Below are positions 1 to 7,276 of a stretch of 56,221 nucleotides of DNA, piece by piece. The notes beneath the pieces were generated by a model. It had not been told where the DNA came from and did not search any database. It worked only from the letters and a program-made list of their open reading frames with translations. How positions within the stretch are numbered: position 1 is the first letter of the stretch; each line of letters opens with the position of its first letter. Location: the NCBI GenBank assembly GCA_910588035.1, contig CAJUPY010000018.1, positions 1 to 56,221 on the forward strand, given 5' to 3'. Position numbers and translations under genes: made by a program. The DNA comes from an uncultured Muribaculaceae bacterium. Lineage in GTDB: Bacteria; Bacteroidota; Bacteroidia; Bacteroidales; Muribaculaceae.

Positions 1-466
1 CCTTAGCCATCTTGAAAAGCCACGAATTGCTGATACCGAACTTTTCAAGAATCTCCTTGGTCGTATAAAACTCCTCGATGGGTTCAGCCTCCTTCTTCTC
101 CCTCTTGATATATTCCGGTGGGTTCTCAAACATCTTGTCAATGCTTGCCCGGCTGATGAGAGTCTTACCATTAAACTGAATACAAGGTATTTTACCAGCT
201 TCAAGATATCGATACAACGTTGCCCGACTTATCCCCATCATATTAGCACATTGACATGGTGTTAGGTATTTACCATTGCCAACACTTGTTTCTTTAACCT
301 TGTCTTTGGTTGCTGCGTTGTTCTCTTCTACATGTCTCTGCCTGCGTAATTCTTTGTAGGAGTGTTCACTACATCGCTTGGAACAGAACCGTGTAGAGCA
401 TTTATGGGCTGTAAATTCTTTACCGCACCATTCGCAGATTTTGTTGATGTCGATTGTACTGCTCAT
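1..466 (-). CDS. Excisionase-like zinc-finger/HTH DNA-binding protein (partial, runs off left edge)
   Basis: The minus strand reads open from an ATG at 464-466 to the window edge (155 codons seen, 3' end missing). The N-terminus has a small Cys cluster (CEWC at residues 11-14, then C23, C28 and C32), followed by a basic stretch. A MerR/excisionase-type helix-turn-helix lies at about residues 60-110 (TPCQCANMMGISRATLYRYL) with the usual wing, and a second HTH-like segment (TTKEILEKFGISNSWLFKM) at the visible end. Cys-knuckle plus HTH proteins of this type often accompany tyrosine integrases in Bacteroidetes mobile elements, so I infer an excisionase or element regulator. No integrase is in the window. 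Four phased repeats lie directly upstream. A host regulator remains possible. Confidence 0.7.
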   Translation of the reverse strand, partial: MSSTIDINKICEWCGKEFTAHKCSTRFCSKRCSEHSYKELRRQRHVEENNAATKDKVKETSVGNGKYLTPCQCANMMGISRATLYRYLEAGKIPCIQFNGKTLISRASIDKMFENPPEYIKREKKEAEPIEEFYTTKEILEKFGISNSWLFKMAK

Positions 467-497
467 ACGTTATTTCTGAGTTAATTCTGTTAAATCC

Positions 498-533
498 GTC
501 TCATGGCGTCTCACCACGTCTCATTGTGTCTCA
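498..533. repeat. Four GTCTCA repeats at exact 10-base spacing
   Basis: GTCTCA begins at 498, 508, 518 and 528, so copies sit on the same face of the helix. They lie 32 bases upstream of the start of the excisionase-like gene. Helically phased short repeats next to an HTH gene suggest an operator or recombinase/excisionase arm sites; that role is inference. Confidence 0.6.
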
Positions 534-558
534 CACTATCCACAATCTCGGAGGTGAT

Positions 559-642
559 ATGCCAGAAACCACGGAAACGGTACAATCGCGGTACAGGAAA
601 TCGCCAAAATCGACCAAAAGGCGCAAAAATCGGCAATTTTGA
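559..642 (+). CDS. Possible 27-residue basic peptide
   Basis: An ATG at 559 is preceded at 550-556 by GGAGGTG, a near-perfect Shine-Dalgarno sequence, which is unusual because Bacteroidetes rarely rely on one. The peptide ends in a Lys/Arg-rich stretch (KSPKSTKRRKNRQF). It lies between the excisionase-like gene and the mnmE terminator. No family is recognised and it may be chance. Confidence 0.2.
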   Translation: MPETTETVQSRYRKSPKSTKRRKNRQF

Positions 643-645
643 CCA

Positions 646-674
646 ATAAAAAACGCCCCCGATAAGAGGCGTTT
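646..674 (-). terminator. Rho-independent terminator of mnmE
   Basis: Inverted arms AAACGCC (651-657) and GGCGTTT (668-674) read on the minus strand as a hairpin followed by a T-rich tract, 43 bases beyond the mnmE stop. It closes the dedA-rpe-mnmE transcript. Confidence 0.75.
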
Positions 675-716
675 CGTGTTATTTATTAGCTAATTAAGTG
701 ATTCTCAAGCATTTAT

Positions 717-2126
717 CTATTTACCAATGCAGAACCGCCCAAAAATTGTTGAGAGAATTTCAGAAGAGGTTACTTCGCCTGTTATTTCCGACAAAAATGA
801 GATAGCTTGACGGAGATCCTGGGCAATCAGATCACCCGGAATATTCATGTCGATTGCATCAATTACATTTTTGATCGCGCCGGCGGCGTCGGCCAGTGAT
901 TTTGCATGTCTGACATTAGTCACCAATATATCCCCTGCCCTACAGTTGTCAAGGTCGGCAGCTGATGTGAGTGCTGTGTGTAATTTTTCGAGTCCGTCAC
1001 CGTTTTTGGCTGACATTGAGACAGTATGCGTGTGTGTCTTCTGAATTTCATCCAATTGCATGACAAAATGGTCTATCGCAATTGTGACTTCGTTAGATTT
1101 ACCGAGGTCTGATTTGTTCATCAACAATATCAGGTGTCCGGGCGATGAGGTGTCGTTGAATACATCACGTGTTTTTTCCAAAATCGCATTGTCTGGGTTG
1201 ATTGTCGAATCAATGACCGCAATGACTATTCGCGAGTTTGAAATCGCATCGAGTGATCGGGCTATTCCTATTCGTTCTATTTCGTTATCGGTCTTTCTCA
1301 GACCTGCGGTGTCTATGAACCTGAACAGATAGTCGCCTATTTCGACTGTTTCTTCGATCGTGTCTCTTGTGGTTCCGTGTATGTCACTCACAATCGCCCT
1401 GTCGTCTCCGAGCAGCAGATTGAGCAACGATGATTTACCTGCATTGGTGGCTCCAACAATCGCAACCGGTATTCCGCGTTTAATTGCATTGCCGGCTTTG
1501 AATGAATTGCTCAGCCGGCAGAGTTCGTTTTCAATCTCTACAGCAAGGTCTCTGAGTTTTGTGCGTGACGCAAACTCCACGTCTTCTTCCGAGAAGTCGA
1601 GTTCAAGTTCCAACAGCGATGCCAGGTCTATCAATGATTCACGCAGTTGTCTCAGCCTACGGGAATATCCTCCTTTCATTTGGTTTACGGCTATGCGGTG
1701 GGCCGCGCGTGAGTCTGATGCGATGATATCGGCGACAGCCTCTGCTTCGGCGAGGTCAAATTTGCCTGAGGCAAACGCTCTTCGCGTAAATTCACCCGGG
1801 TCGGCAATTCGCGCCCCATGCCTGATCAGAGATGTCAGAAGCTCGCGTTGCACATATTTTGAACCGTGTACTGAAATTTCGGCCACATCTTCACCGGTGA
1901 ATGATGAGGGAGATCTGAACAGGGTCAACACTGCTTGGTCGAGATCATCGCCGCGGCTGTCCGTAACCGTTCCGAGGTGTGCGGTGTGGCTTTTCATTGA
2001 ACTTATATCCGCTCCACGCCATATTTTAGCAGTAATCTCAAATGCGTTATGTCCGCTGATGCGTGCTACGGCTATACCACCGACGCCCGGGGGAGTCGAG
2101 ATTGCGCATATCGTATCGTTGATCAT
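717..2126 (-). CDS. mnmE: tRNA modification GTPase MnmE (TrmE)
   Basis: MnmE works with MnmG (GidA) to install the cnm5/cmnm5 group on wobble uridine 34 of certain tRNAs. The 469-residue length is normal for the family. The N-terminal tetrahydrofolate-binding domain begins with the conserved INDTICAISTPPGVGGIAVARISG region (start M1). The G domain inserted in the helical domain shows P-loop GATNAGKS (225-232), DTAGLR (272-277) and NKSD. The C-terminus is the hallmark FCIGK, whose cysteine is conserved. It overlaps rpe upstream by 4 bases, implying translational coupling, and is followed by a terminator. mnmG is not in the window. Confidence 0.97.
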   Translation of the reverse strand: MINDTICAISTPPGVGGIAVARISGHNAFEITAKIWRGADISSMKSHTAHLGTVTDSRGDDLDQAVLTLFRSPSSFTGEDVAEISVHGSKYVQRELLTSLIRHGARIADPGEFTRRAFASGKFDLAEAEAVADIIASDSRAAHRIAVNQMKGGYSRRLRQLRESLIDLASLLELELDFSEEDVEFASRTKLRDLAVEIENELCRLSNSFKAGNAIKRGIPVAIVGATNAGKSSLLNLLLGDDRAIVSDIHGTTRDTIEETVEIGDYLFRFIDTAGLRKTDNEIERIGIARSLDAISNSRIVIAVIDSTINPDNAILEKTRDVFNDTSSPGHLILLMNKSDLGKSNEVTIAIDHFVMQLDEIQKTHTHTVSMSAKNGDGLEKLHTALTSAADLDNCRAGDILVTNVRHAKSLADAAGAIKNVIDAIDMNIPGDLIAQDLRQAISFLSEITGEVTSSEILSTIFGRFCIGK

Positions 2127-2767
2127 AGCTCTTTCAGCTTTTTGATTGCCTCAAGTTTGTCTTTCGATTTAAAGATGTAGTTTCCGGCTACCAGGATGTC
2201 GGCTCCGGCTTCACTAAGCAGCGGGGCTGTTTGCTCGTTGACTCCGCCGTCAATCTCGATCATCGGCCGGTTTGATGTCTTGTCTACCATTTGCCGAAGG
2301 CGTCTGAGTTTGTCGACGGTATGCCCTATGAACGACTGTCCGCCAAAACCCGGATTCACAGACATGAGCAGAATCATATCAACTTCTTCAATTATATCTT
2401 CAAGCAGCACTATCGGAGTTGATGGGTTGAGTGTCACAGCCGGTCTCATGCCGGCCGTTCTGATTGCCTGCACCGTGCGGTGAAGATGAGTGCAAGCTTC
2501 TTGGTGGACATTCATTATTTCAGCTCCGCAGTCTCTCACACGCCCGATATAGTTATCGGGATTGACGATCATAAGGTGCACATCGAGAGGTTTAGCCGCT
2601 ACTTTCGAGACAGCGTTTATGACAGGGAATCCGAATGATATGTTTGGCACGAACACTCCGTCCATTACATCTATGTGAATGAAATCGGCTTCACTTCTGT
2701 TAAGCATTTCGATCTCGCTGTTCAGATTGCCGAAATCGGCCGACAATATCGACGGTGCAATTTTCAT
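2123..2767 (-). CDS. rpe: Ribulose-phosphate 3-epimerase
   Basis: Rpe interconverts D-ribulose 5-phosphate and D-xylulose 5-phosphate in the cytosolic pentose phosphate pathway. The 214-residue TIM barrel has the family landmarks: start MKIAPSILSADF, metal-binding HIDVMDG, HLMI, MSVNPGFGGQ (phosphate loop) and the late IEIDGGVN with the catalytic aspartate. Length matches the family. Its start overlaps the dedA-like stop by 4 bases and its stop overlaps the mnmE start by 4 bases, so the three genes form one operon. Confidence 0.97.
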   Translation of the reverse strand: MKIAPSILSADFGNLNSEIEMLNRSEADFIHIDVMDGVFVPNISFGFPVINAVSKVAAKPLDVHLMIVNPDNYIGRVRDCGAEIMNVHQEACTHLHRTVQAIRTAGMRPAVTLNPSTPIVLLEDIIEEVDMILLMSVNPGFGGQSFIGHTVDKLRRLRQMVDKTSNRPMIEIDGGVNEQTAPLLSEAGADILVAGNYIFKSKDKLEAIKKLKEL

Positions 2768-3456
2768 GACTTTTCTGATGTTTTTTTACTTATACCGTTC
2801 CATACAATGTATATTATGCAGAGACCGAGCAACACGAGGCCACCGATAGTCAGGTAGCTGTTATATTGCTCGACTTTGTCAAACAGTTCGTCATAACTTA
2901 CCGTCCGGGCAAGCCAGTATCCGAGAGCTGCAAGGATAGAATTCCATAGAAGCGCACCGAGTCCGGTGAAAATGACAAAAACGCCTATGTTCATCTTTGA
3001 CAGACCTGCGGGAATTGATATCAGTTGTCTGACGGCCGGAATGAGTCTTCCGATAAAAGTGGAGACCGCACCATGTTTTTCAAAATATTTCTCGGCATTC
3101 TCGACTTTCTGTCGGTCTATCAGGCACGCATGCCCGATGCGGCTGTTTGCAAATGCATATACGATCGGACGTCCGACCCACATAGCAAGATAGTAGTTTA
3201 TCAGTGCTCCGACAATGGCACCTAAAGTCGCGAAAAAAACCACTAAAAAGATATTCATATCTGAAGTTGATCCCTTTGCCACAGCAAGATAGGCGGCCGG
3301 GGGCACGACAACTTCTGACGGAAAAGGGATAAACGAACTCTCAACGACCATGAATAGGAAAACAAACATATAGCTTGCGTTTTCAACAAACCACTGGAAA
3401 AAGACCGACGCGCTAAGCGTGTCAGTTATCGCAAGCGAGATTAGAAGTTCTGTCAT
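2764..3456 (-). CDS. DedA/VTT-family inner-membrane protein
   Basis: This 230-residue polytopic protein carries the DedA (SNARE-associated, VTT) signature: an early FIPFPSEVVVPPAAYLA segment and, mid-protein, a basic helix around EKYFEKHGAVSTFIGRLIPA with the conserved GR..P..R pattern. Known DedA proteins act as membrane transporters or scramblases (undecaprenyl phosphate, phospholipids) and affect proton motive force and drug tolerance; the substrate here is unknown. Four or more hydrophobic segments are visible and the tail is polar. It is first in the operon with rpe and mnmE. A TACCTTTA box (3484-3491, minus strand) just upstream is a weak -7 candidate. Confidence 0.88.
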   Translation of the reverse strand: MTELLISLAITDTLSASVFFQWFVENASYMFVFLFMVVESSFIPFPSEVVVPPAAYLAVAKGSTSDMNIFLVVFFATLGAIVGALINYYLAMWVGRPIVYAFANSRIGHACLIDRQKVENAEKYFEKHGAVSTFIGRLIPAVRQLISIPAGLSKMNIGVFVIFTGLGALLWNSILAALGYWLARTVSYDELFDKVEQYNSYLTIGGLVLLGLCIIYIVWNGISKKTSEKS

Positions 3457-3533
3457 TTTATGCTATTTATCAGTTTTAGAGTGTAAAGGTAATGATTTTT
3501 TTTATTTTTATTAAATGATTACAATTTGTTTCA

Positions 3534-3541
3534 TATCTTTG
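3534..3541 (+). promoter_or_regulatory. Candidate -7 box (TATCTTTG) for folB
   Basis: TATCTTTG fits the Bacteroidetes -7 consensus TAnnTTTG. It lies 162 bases before the chosen folB start, which would give an unusually long leader. No convincing -33 element is seen. Confidence 0.45.
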
Positions 3542-3559
3542 TTTAAATTATCGCAACCG

Positions 3560-3628
3560 ATGAGAAATGACGGCGGAATCATTTCAAGAACATATGCCGG
3601 CTACAAAGATATCAGTCGGGGTTCATGA
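3560..3628 (+). CDS. Possible 22-residue upstream ORF in the folB leader
   Basis: ATG to TGA, 22 residues (begins MRNDGGIISR), lies between the candidate promoter and folB. It could be a leader peptide or chance. No regulatory stem-loop or repeated codon run supports attenuation. Confidence 0.15.
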   Translation: MRNDGGIISRTYAGYKDISRGS

Positions 3629-3703
3629 TTGTCAGTAACATGGTGTGCCGCAATCCGCCTCACAGATCAGACAAATTCAATCAGATTATACCTAAACATC
3701 GAA

Positions 3704-4063
3704 ATGAGCATCTACGGAACAATCGAAATCAACAATCTCAGACTCCGCGCCTACCATGGCGTGCTGGAACAGGAACGCAAAGTCGGAAATGAATTTGAGA
3801 TAAGTTTGAAAATGGAGGTTGAGATGGAAATGGCTTTAAAAAATGATGACCTTGATAAAACCGTCAATTACGCCGATGTGATAGACTTGGTCAAACACGA
3901 AATGGACATTCCGTCACAACTTCTCGAAAATGTCGCATGGCGAATTGCAACCGCAGCCAGAGAGCGGTACACGTCACTCAGGTCGGTCACAGTTAAAGTT
4001 GCCAAACTAACCCCTCCGGTTCAAGCCTTGCTTAATTCTGTAGCCGTTGAAGTAACAGTTTGA
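3704..4063 (+). CDS. folB: Dihydroneopterin aldolase
   Basis: FolB converts 7,8-dihydroneopterin to 6-hydroxymethyl-7,8-dihydropterin in folate synthesis. I chose the ATG at 3704 (119 residues, normal family length); the longer frame from 3629 adds 25 residues without homology character. Expected active-site residues are visible: RAYHGVLEQER with E22, NYADV with Y56, and TVKVAKLTPPV with K101. It is monocistronic and convergent with the FNT gene. Two other folate genes, folP and a folK-like gene, are elsewhere in the window, so the pathway is dispersed. Confidence 0.94.
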   Translation: MSIYGTIEINNLRLRAYHGVLEQERKVGNEFEISLKMEVEMEMALKNDDLDKTVNYADVIDLVKHEMDIPSQLLENVAWRIATAARERYTSLRSVTVKVAKLTPPVQALLNSVAVEVTV

Positions 4064-4081
4064 ACACGATTTACGGTCGAA

Positions 4082-4696
4082 TTACGCCGCCAGTGGTTCA
4101 CTCTCGCCCCCTACTCTCCACAGGTTGCAACCGACGTAATTACCGGCCACAATCGACAGATAGTACCATATCAAAGAGATTCCGAACGATTCGAGCACTT
4201 CAAGCCGGCAGCTGAAAATGTAGAATGAATCGGCTATGCAGTGGGGAAATCCGCTAATGATGAATGTCGGTATTCCCAACAAAAGAGGCAGCCACTTTCC
4301 CTGACGTGCGAATTTCACTGAAGCGGTCATGATAAATCCGCAGAAAATAGACATCATGAAGTCATTGAGCGCACCGGCTTCGACTCTGGCCCTTATGATT
4401 GCCTCAGACGCATCTCTGACCACTTCTGACGATGAAGCCATGTAGCTGCATATGAGACAGCCCAAAAGATTGATCACCAGCACTCCGAAAAGGCGTGCGT
4501 GACCTTTCAGGTCGGCAAAGCCTGCCATGCCAGTGAACAACGGCCACCTGAAACAGATGATCGTGGCAAGAGCGAATGCAAACAGTATAGTGCCGAACAA
4601 CGACCCCGACTTCAAATAAACGATTCCACCGATAGAAATGCAGAGTCCGCTCAGCAGCGACTCTTTGATTGTTTTAAACAGACTGTTATTAACCAT
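4082..4696 (-). CDS. Formate/nitrite transporter (FNT) family channel
   Basis: This short 204-residue protein has about six hydrophobic segments. Its late ISGFPHCIADSFYIF motif corresponds to the central-histidine region of FNT channels (GFxHxxAN), with H152 as the gating/protonation histidine. FNT proteins are pentameric inner-membrane channels for small monovalent acids such as formate, nitrite or hydrosulfide. At 204 residues it is shorter than FocA-type proteins (about 280), mainly from short loops and tails. It lies 14 bases downstream of mutS2 on the same strand and is probably cotranscribed. The substrate cannot be read from sequence. Confidence 0.8.
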   Translation of the reverse strand: MVNNSLFKTIKESLLSGLCISIGGIVYLKSGSLFGTILFAFALATIICFRWPLFTGMAGFADLKGHARLFGVLVINLLGCLICSYMASSSEVVRDASEAIIRARVEAGALNDFMMSIFCGFIMTASVKFARQGKWLPLLLGIPTFIISGFPHCIADSFYIFSCRLEVLESFGISLIWYYLSIVAGNYVGCNLWRVGGESEPLAA

Positions 4697-4710
4697 TTAT
4701 GCTATGTAGT

Positions 4711-7155
4711 TTACTTCAAATTCACAACTGTTATGCCGGCACCACCAAGCCTGACATCTTCATCTTTGAAATCGATGACTCCGTCTAAAGCTCCAAGATA
4801 CTGCCTTATGGTCTGCCGCAAGGCTCCTGTTCCTGTTCCATGCAGAATTCTGACCCGTGAGATGCCAAACTGAATTGCATCGTCCATGAAATAGGTCACA
4901 GCCTGAACAGCCTCATCGGTCCTCATGCCCCTGACATCAATCTCTGGCTTGAAGTTCAACTGGCGGTCACGGTTTGAATCGACTGTCGATGCACTTATAA
5001 ACGTGGCATTGCCGGCTCCCGTTTTCGGTTTCGACATCGTAAGAGACAAACGGCTCAGATCAACGGTGGTCTTCAACATTCCAAACGCTACACGGGCATT
5101 CTTTCCGTTTATCTCAAGTACGGTTCCGGGCTCGCCTGCACCATCGAGTTTGACATTGTCTCCAACTACAATCGTCCGTGTTTCAACGACCTTGGGTTTC
5201 GGCATCTGCTTTTTCCGCTTCGGAGCTTTTTTCAGCAACGGGTGTTCGTCGACACCCTCTGACGACATAGCCTCTTTCTCGGCCAACAACCGGCGGCGAG
5301 CCTCAAGAGTCGCCTCCTTATCGGCCTGTGCACGTTTGATGTCATGAATCGTACGTTCGATTTTCGCGTTACTGCTTTCGAGAATCCGTGTCGCCTCCTG
5401 ACGTGCCTCGGCAATAATCTCACGCCGTTTTTCGCTCAAATTTCGCGCGTCTGACTCGTAACGGTCAATAATCTCCTCGAGCCGTCTCTCTTTTTTCTTT
5501 ATCTCAGTCCGCTTGTTCTCCCAATATCGCTTGTCTCTTGTGATGTCAAGAAGATATTTGTCAAGATTGATATAATCGCTACCTACAATTTCGGCCGCAT
5601 CGTCAATTATCGACTGTGGCAGACCTGTTTTCCGGGCTATCTCGATGGCAAACGAACTTCCAGGGTTACCGATTGACAATTTGAACATGGGCCGCATCAA
5701 ATGCCGGTCATAAAGCATCGATCCGTTCACGAGGCCCTCGGTGTCTTCTGCAAAATGTTTGAGATTCTGATAATGCGTGGTGATCACACCCCACATTTCT
5801 CTGTTGTTAAATTCTTTCAGAATCGCCTGGGCTATGGCACCACCAATCTGTGGTTCGGTTCCGCCTCCGAATTCATCGATGAGAATCAGAGTCGCTTCGT
5901 TTCCACAGTTCAGGAAATGCTTCATGTTTTTCAAGTGGGAGCTATAGGTGCTGAGGTCATCTTCAATCGACTGATCGTCACCGATGTCAATGAATATGTT
6001 TTTAAAAATGCCGGTACGCGAATTTTCATACAGAGGAGGAAGCAGGCCTGACTGAAGCATATACTGAACTATTCCGACCGTTTTGAGACACACTGATTTA
6101 CCTCCGGCATTGGGGCCCGAGATTATCAGTATGCGGCGTTCAGAATTCAGCGTGATGTCAAGAGCGACCATTTCCTTGCCCTGGCGTTTCAGTGACATCT
6201 GCAAGCCGGGGTGAATTGCATGATACCACTCGAGTTCAGGCTTGTCAGTCATCGTCGGACATTGCCCTCCGGTCTCTGCGGCAAACAGTGCCTTGGCATT
6301 TATGAAATCAAATCTGAACAATATCCGGGCGTCTCGCAACAGATCATCGGCCGAAGGTCTGATCATGTCGGCGAGCATCTTCAATATGCGGGCAATTTCG
6401 CGACGTTCCTCAATCTGGAGTTCACGGACCCTGTTGTTAGCTTCAACAATCTCGGCAGGCTCGATGAAGTAGGTTTTGCCCGAAGCCGACTCATCATGTA
6501 CAATACCCGAGATATGACGTTTATGCATCGGTTGCACCGGAAGCACCAATCTCCCGTCACGGACCGTCGGATTGACATCGGCCGACAGATAACCTTCACC
6601 GACCGCTTTTGAAATCACTCTGCGCATGATCGAATTGATGCGTCCTGAGACTGACGACAATTCGCGGCGTATGGAGGCAAGTTCCGGCGAGGCACTGTCT
6701 TTCACGTTGCCATGAAGATCTATCACTTTGTCTATCTCTCTCAAGACACCCGGCATCAGAAACAGCTCCGATGCAATCGCATCGAGACGAACATAGGGGG
6801 TGACGCCATTTTCATCACGCTTCGTCCTGAAGTAATCAGAAATAGCCGCAGTCGCCTGCAGAAGACGCCTTATGTCTATTATCTCATCTATGCTCAATGA
6901 AGTGCCTGCGACCCGAAGACGACCCAATGCATGGCTCATGTCTCCAAGTTCTATTATGTCGGGCCGCTCCCCGGAACCGTTCACCGCGACCATCTCGACA
7001 ACTTCATCAAGAAGTAGTCTGATCTGCTGATAATCGGCAAGGAACGACATATCACTGACAAGTTCACGAGAACCTGCCGATATACAGAGCTCAGACAAGC
7101 GGCGTCGCACCGCGTCAAACCCTATTTTATGCTCAAATGTCTCGGGATAAATCAT
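4711..7155 (-). CDS. mutS2: MutS2-family ATPase/endonuclease with Smr domain
   Basis: MutS2 suppresses homologous recombination and, in Bacillus subtilis, acts in ribosome-collision rescue. The 814-residue protein has the full layout: clamp/lever region to about 330, MutS ATPase with GPNAGGKS (347-354) and Walker B LILIDEFGGGTEP, a charged coiled coil at about 530-660, a KOW-like segment (VVGDNVKL), and a C-terminal Smr nuclease domain with LHGTGTGALR near 770. The N-terminus MIYPETFEHKIGFD fits the family, so this start is firm. A strong promoter sits almost against the start codon (see findings), predicting a leaderless or nearly leaderless mRNA. Confidence 0.95.
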   Translation of the reverse strand: MIYPETFEHKIGFDAVRRRLSELCISAGSRELVSDMSFLADYQQIRLLLDEVVEMVAVNGSGERPDIIELGDMSHALGRLRVAGTSLSIDEIIDIRRLLQATAAISDYFRTKRDENGVTPYVRLDAIASELFLMPGVLREIDKVIDLHGNVKDSASPELASIRRELSSVSGRINSIMRRVISKAVGEGYLSADVNPTVRDGRLVLPVQPMHKRHISGIVHDESASGKTYFIEPAEIVEANNRVRELQIEERREIARILKMLADMIRPSADDLLRDARILFRFDFINAKALFAAETGGQCPTMTDKPELEWYHAIHPGLQMSLKRQGKEMVALDITLNSERRILIISGPNAGGKSVCLKTVGIVQYMLQSGLLPPLYENSRTGIFKNIFIDIGDDQSIEDDLSTYSSHLKNMKHFLNCGNEATLILIDEFGGGTEPQIGGAIAQAILKEFNNREMWGVITTHYQNLKHFAEDTEGLVNGSMLYDRHLMRPMFKLSIGNPGSSFAIEIARKTGLPQSIIDDAAEIVGSDYINLDKYLLDITRDKRYWENKRTEIKKKERRLEEIIDRYESDARNLSEKRREIIAEARQEATRILESSNAKIERTIHDIKRAQADKEATLEARRRLLAEKEAMSSEGVDEHPLLKKAPKRKKQMPKPKVVETRTIVVGDNVKLDGAGEPGTVLEINGKNARVAFGMLKTTVDLSRLSLTMSKPKTGAGNATFISASTVDSNRDRQLNFKPEIDVRGMRTDEAVQAVTYFMDDAIQFGISRVRILHGTGTGALRQTIRQYLGALDGVIDFKDEDVRLGGAGITVVNLK

Positions 7156-7159
7156 GACG

Positions 7160-7190
7160 CAAAATTACTAATTTTTCCTCCTACGTGCAA
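7160..7190 (-). promoter_or_regulatory. mutS2 promoter, TTG-N20-TAATTTTG
   Basis: On the minus strand TTG (7188-7190), 20 bases, then TAATTTTG (7160-7167) match the Bacteroidetes sigma-70 consensus. The -7 box ends 4 bases before the mutS2 ATG (7153-7155), so transcription should begin at or next to the start codon. Confidence 0.65.
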
Positions 7191-7229
7191 TAATCACGTG
7201 TTCACAATTCAACTTATCAGTATTTTTAG

Positions 7230-7237
7230 TAATTTTG
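7230..7237 (+). promoter_or_regulatory. -7 box (TAATTTTG) of the first NSS transporter gene
   Basis: TAATTTTG lies 39 bases before the ATG at 7277. It contains the TTG codon where the longest open frame begins, which argues that this upstream start is not used. The -33 region is weak. Confidence 0.55.
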
Positions 7238-7276
7238 CAACAAAATTTCAACGACAACAGCAAATACACTTTAAAT

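Noticed and set aside
1360..2145. 261-codon plus-strand frame
   Set aside because: Antisense to mnmE with Ser/Arg-rich shadow composition; mnmE is unambiguous.
7235..7276. Upstream TTG start of NSS transporter 1
   Set aside because: The codon is part of the -7 promoter box, so it cannot be in the mRNA from that promoter.
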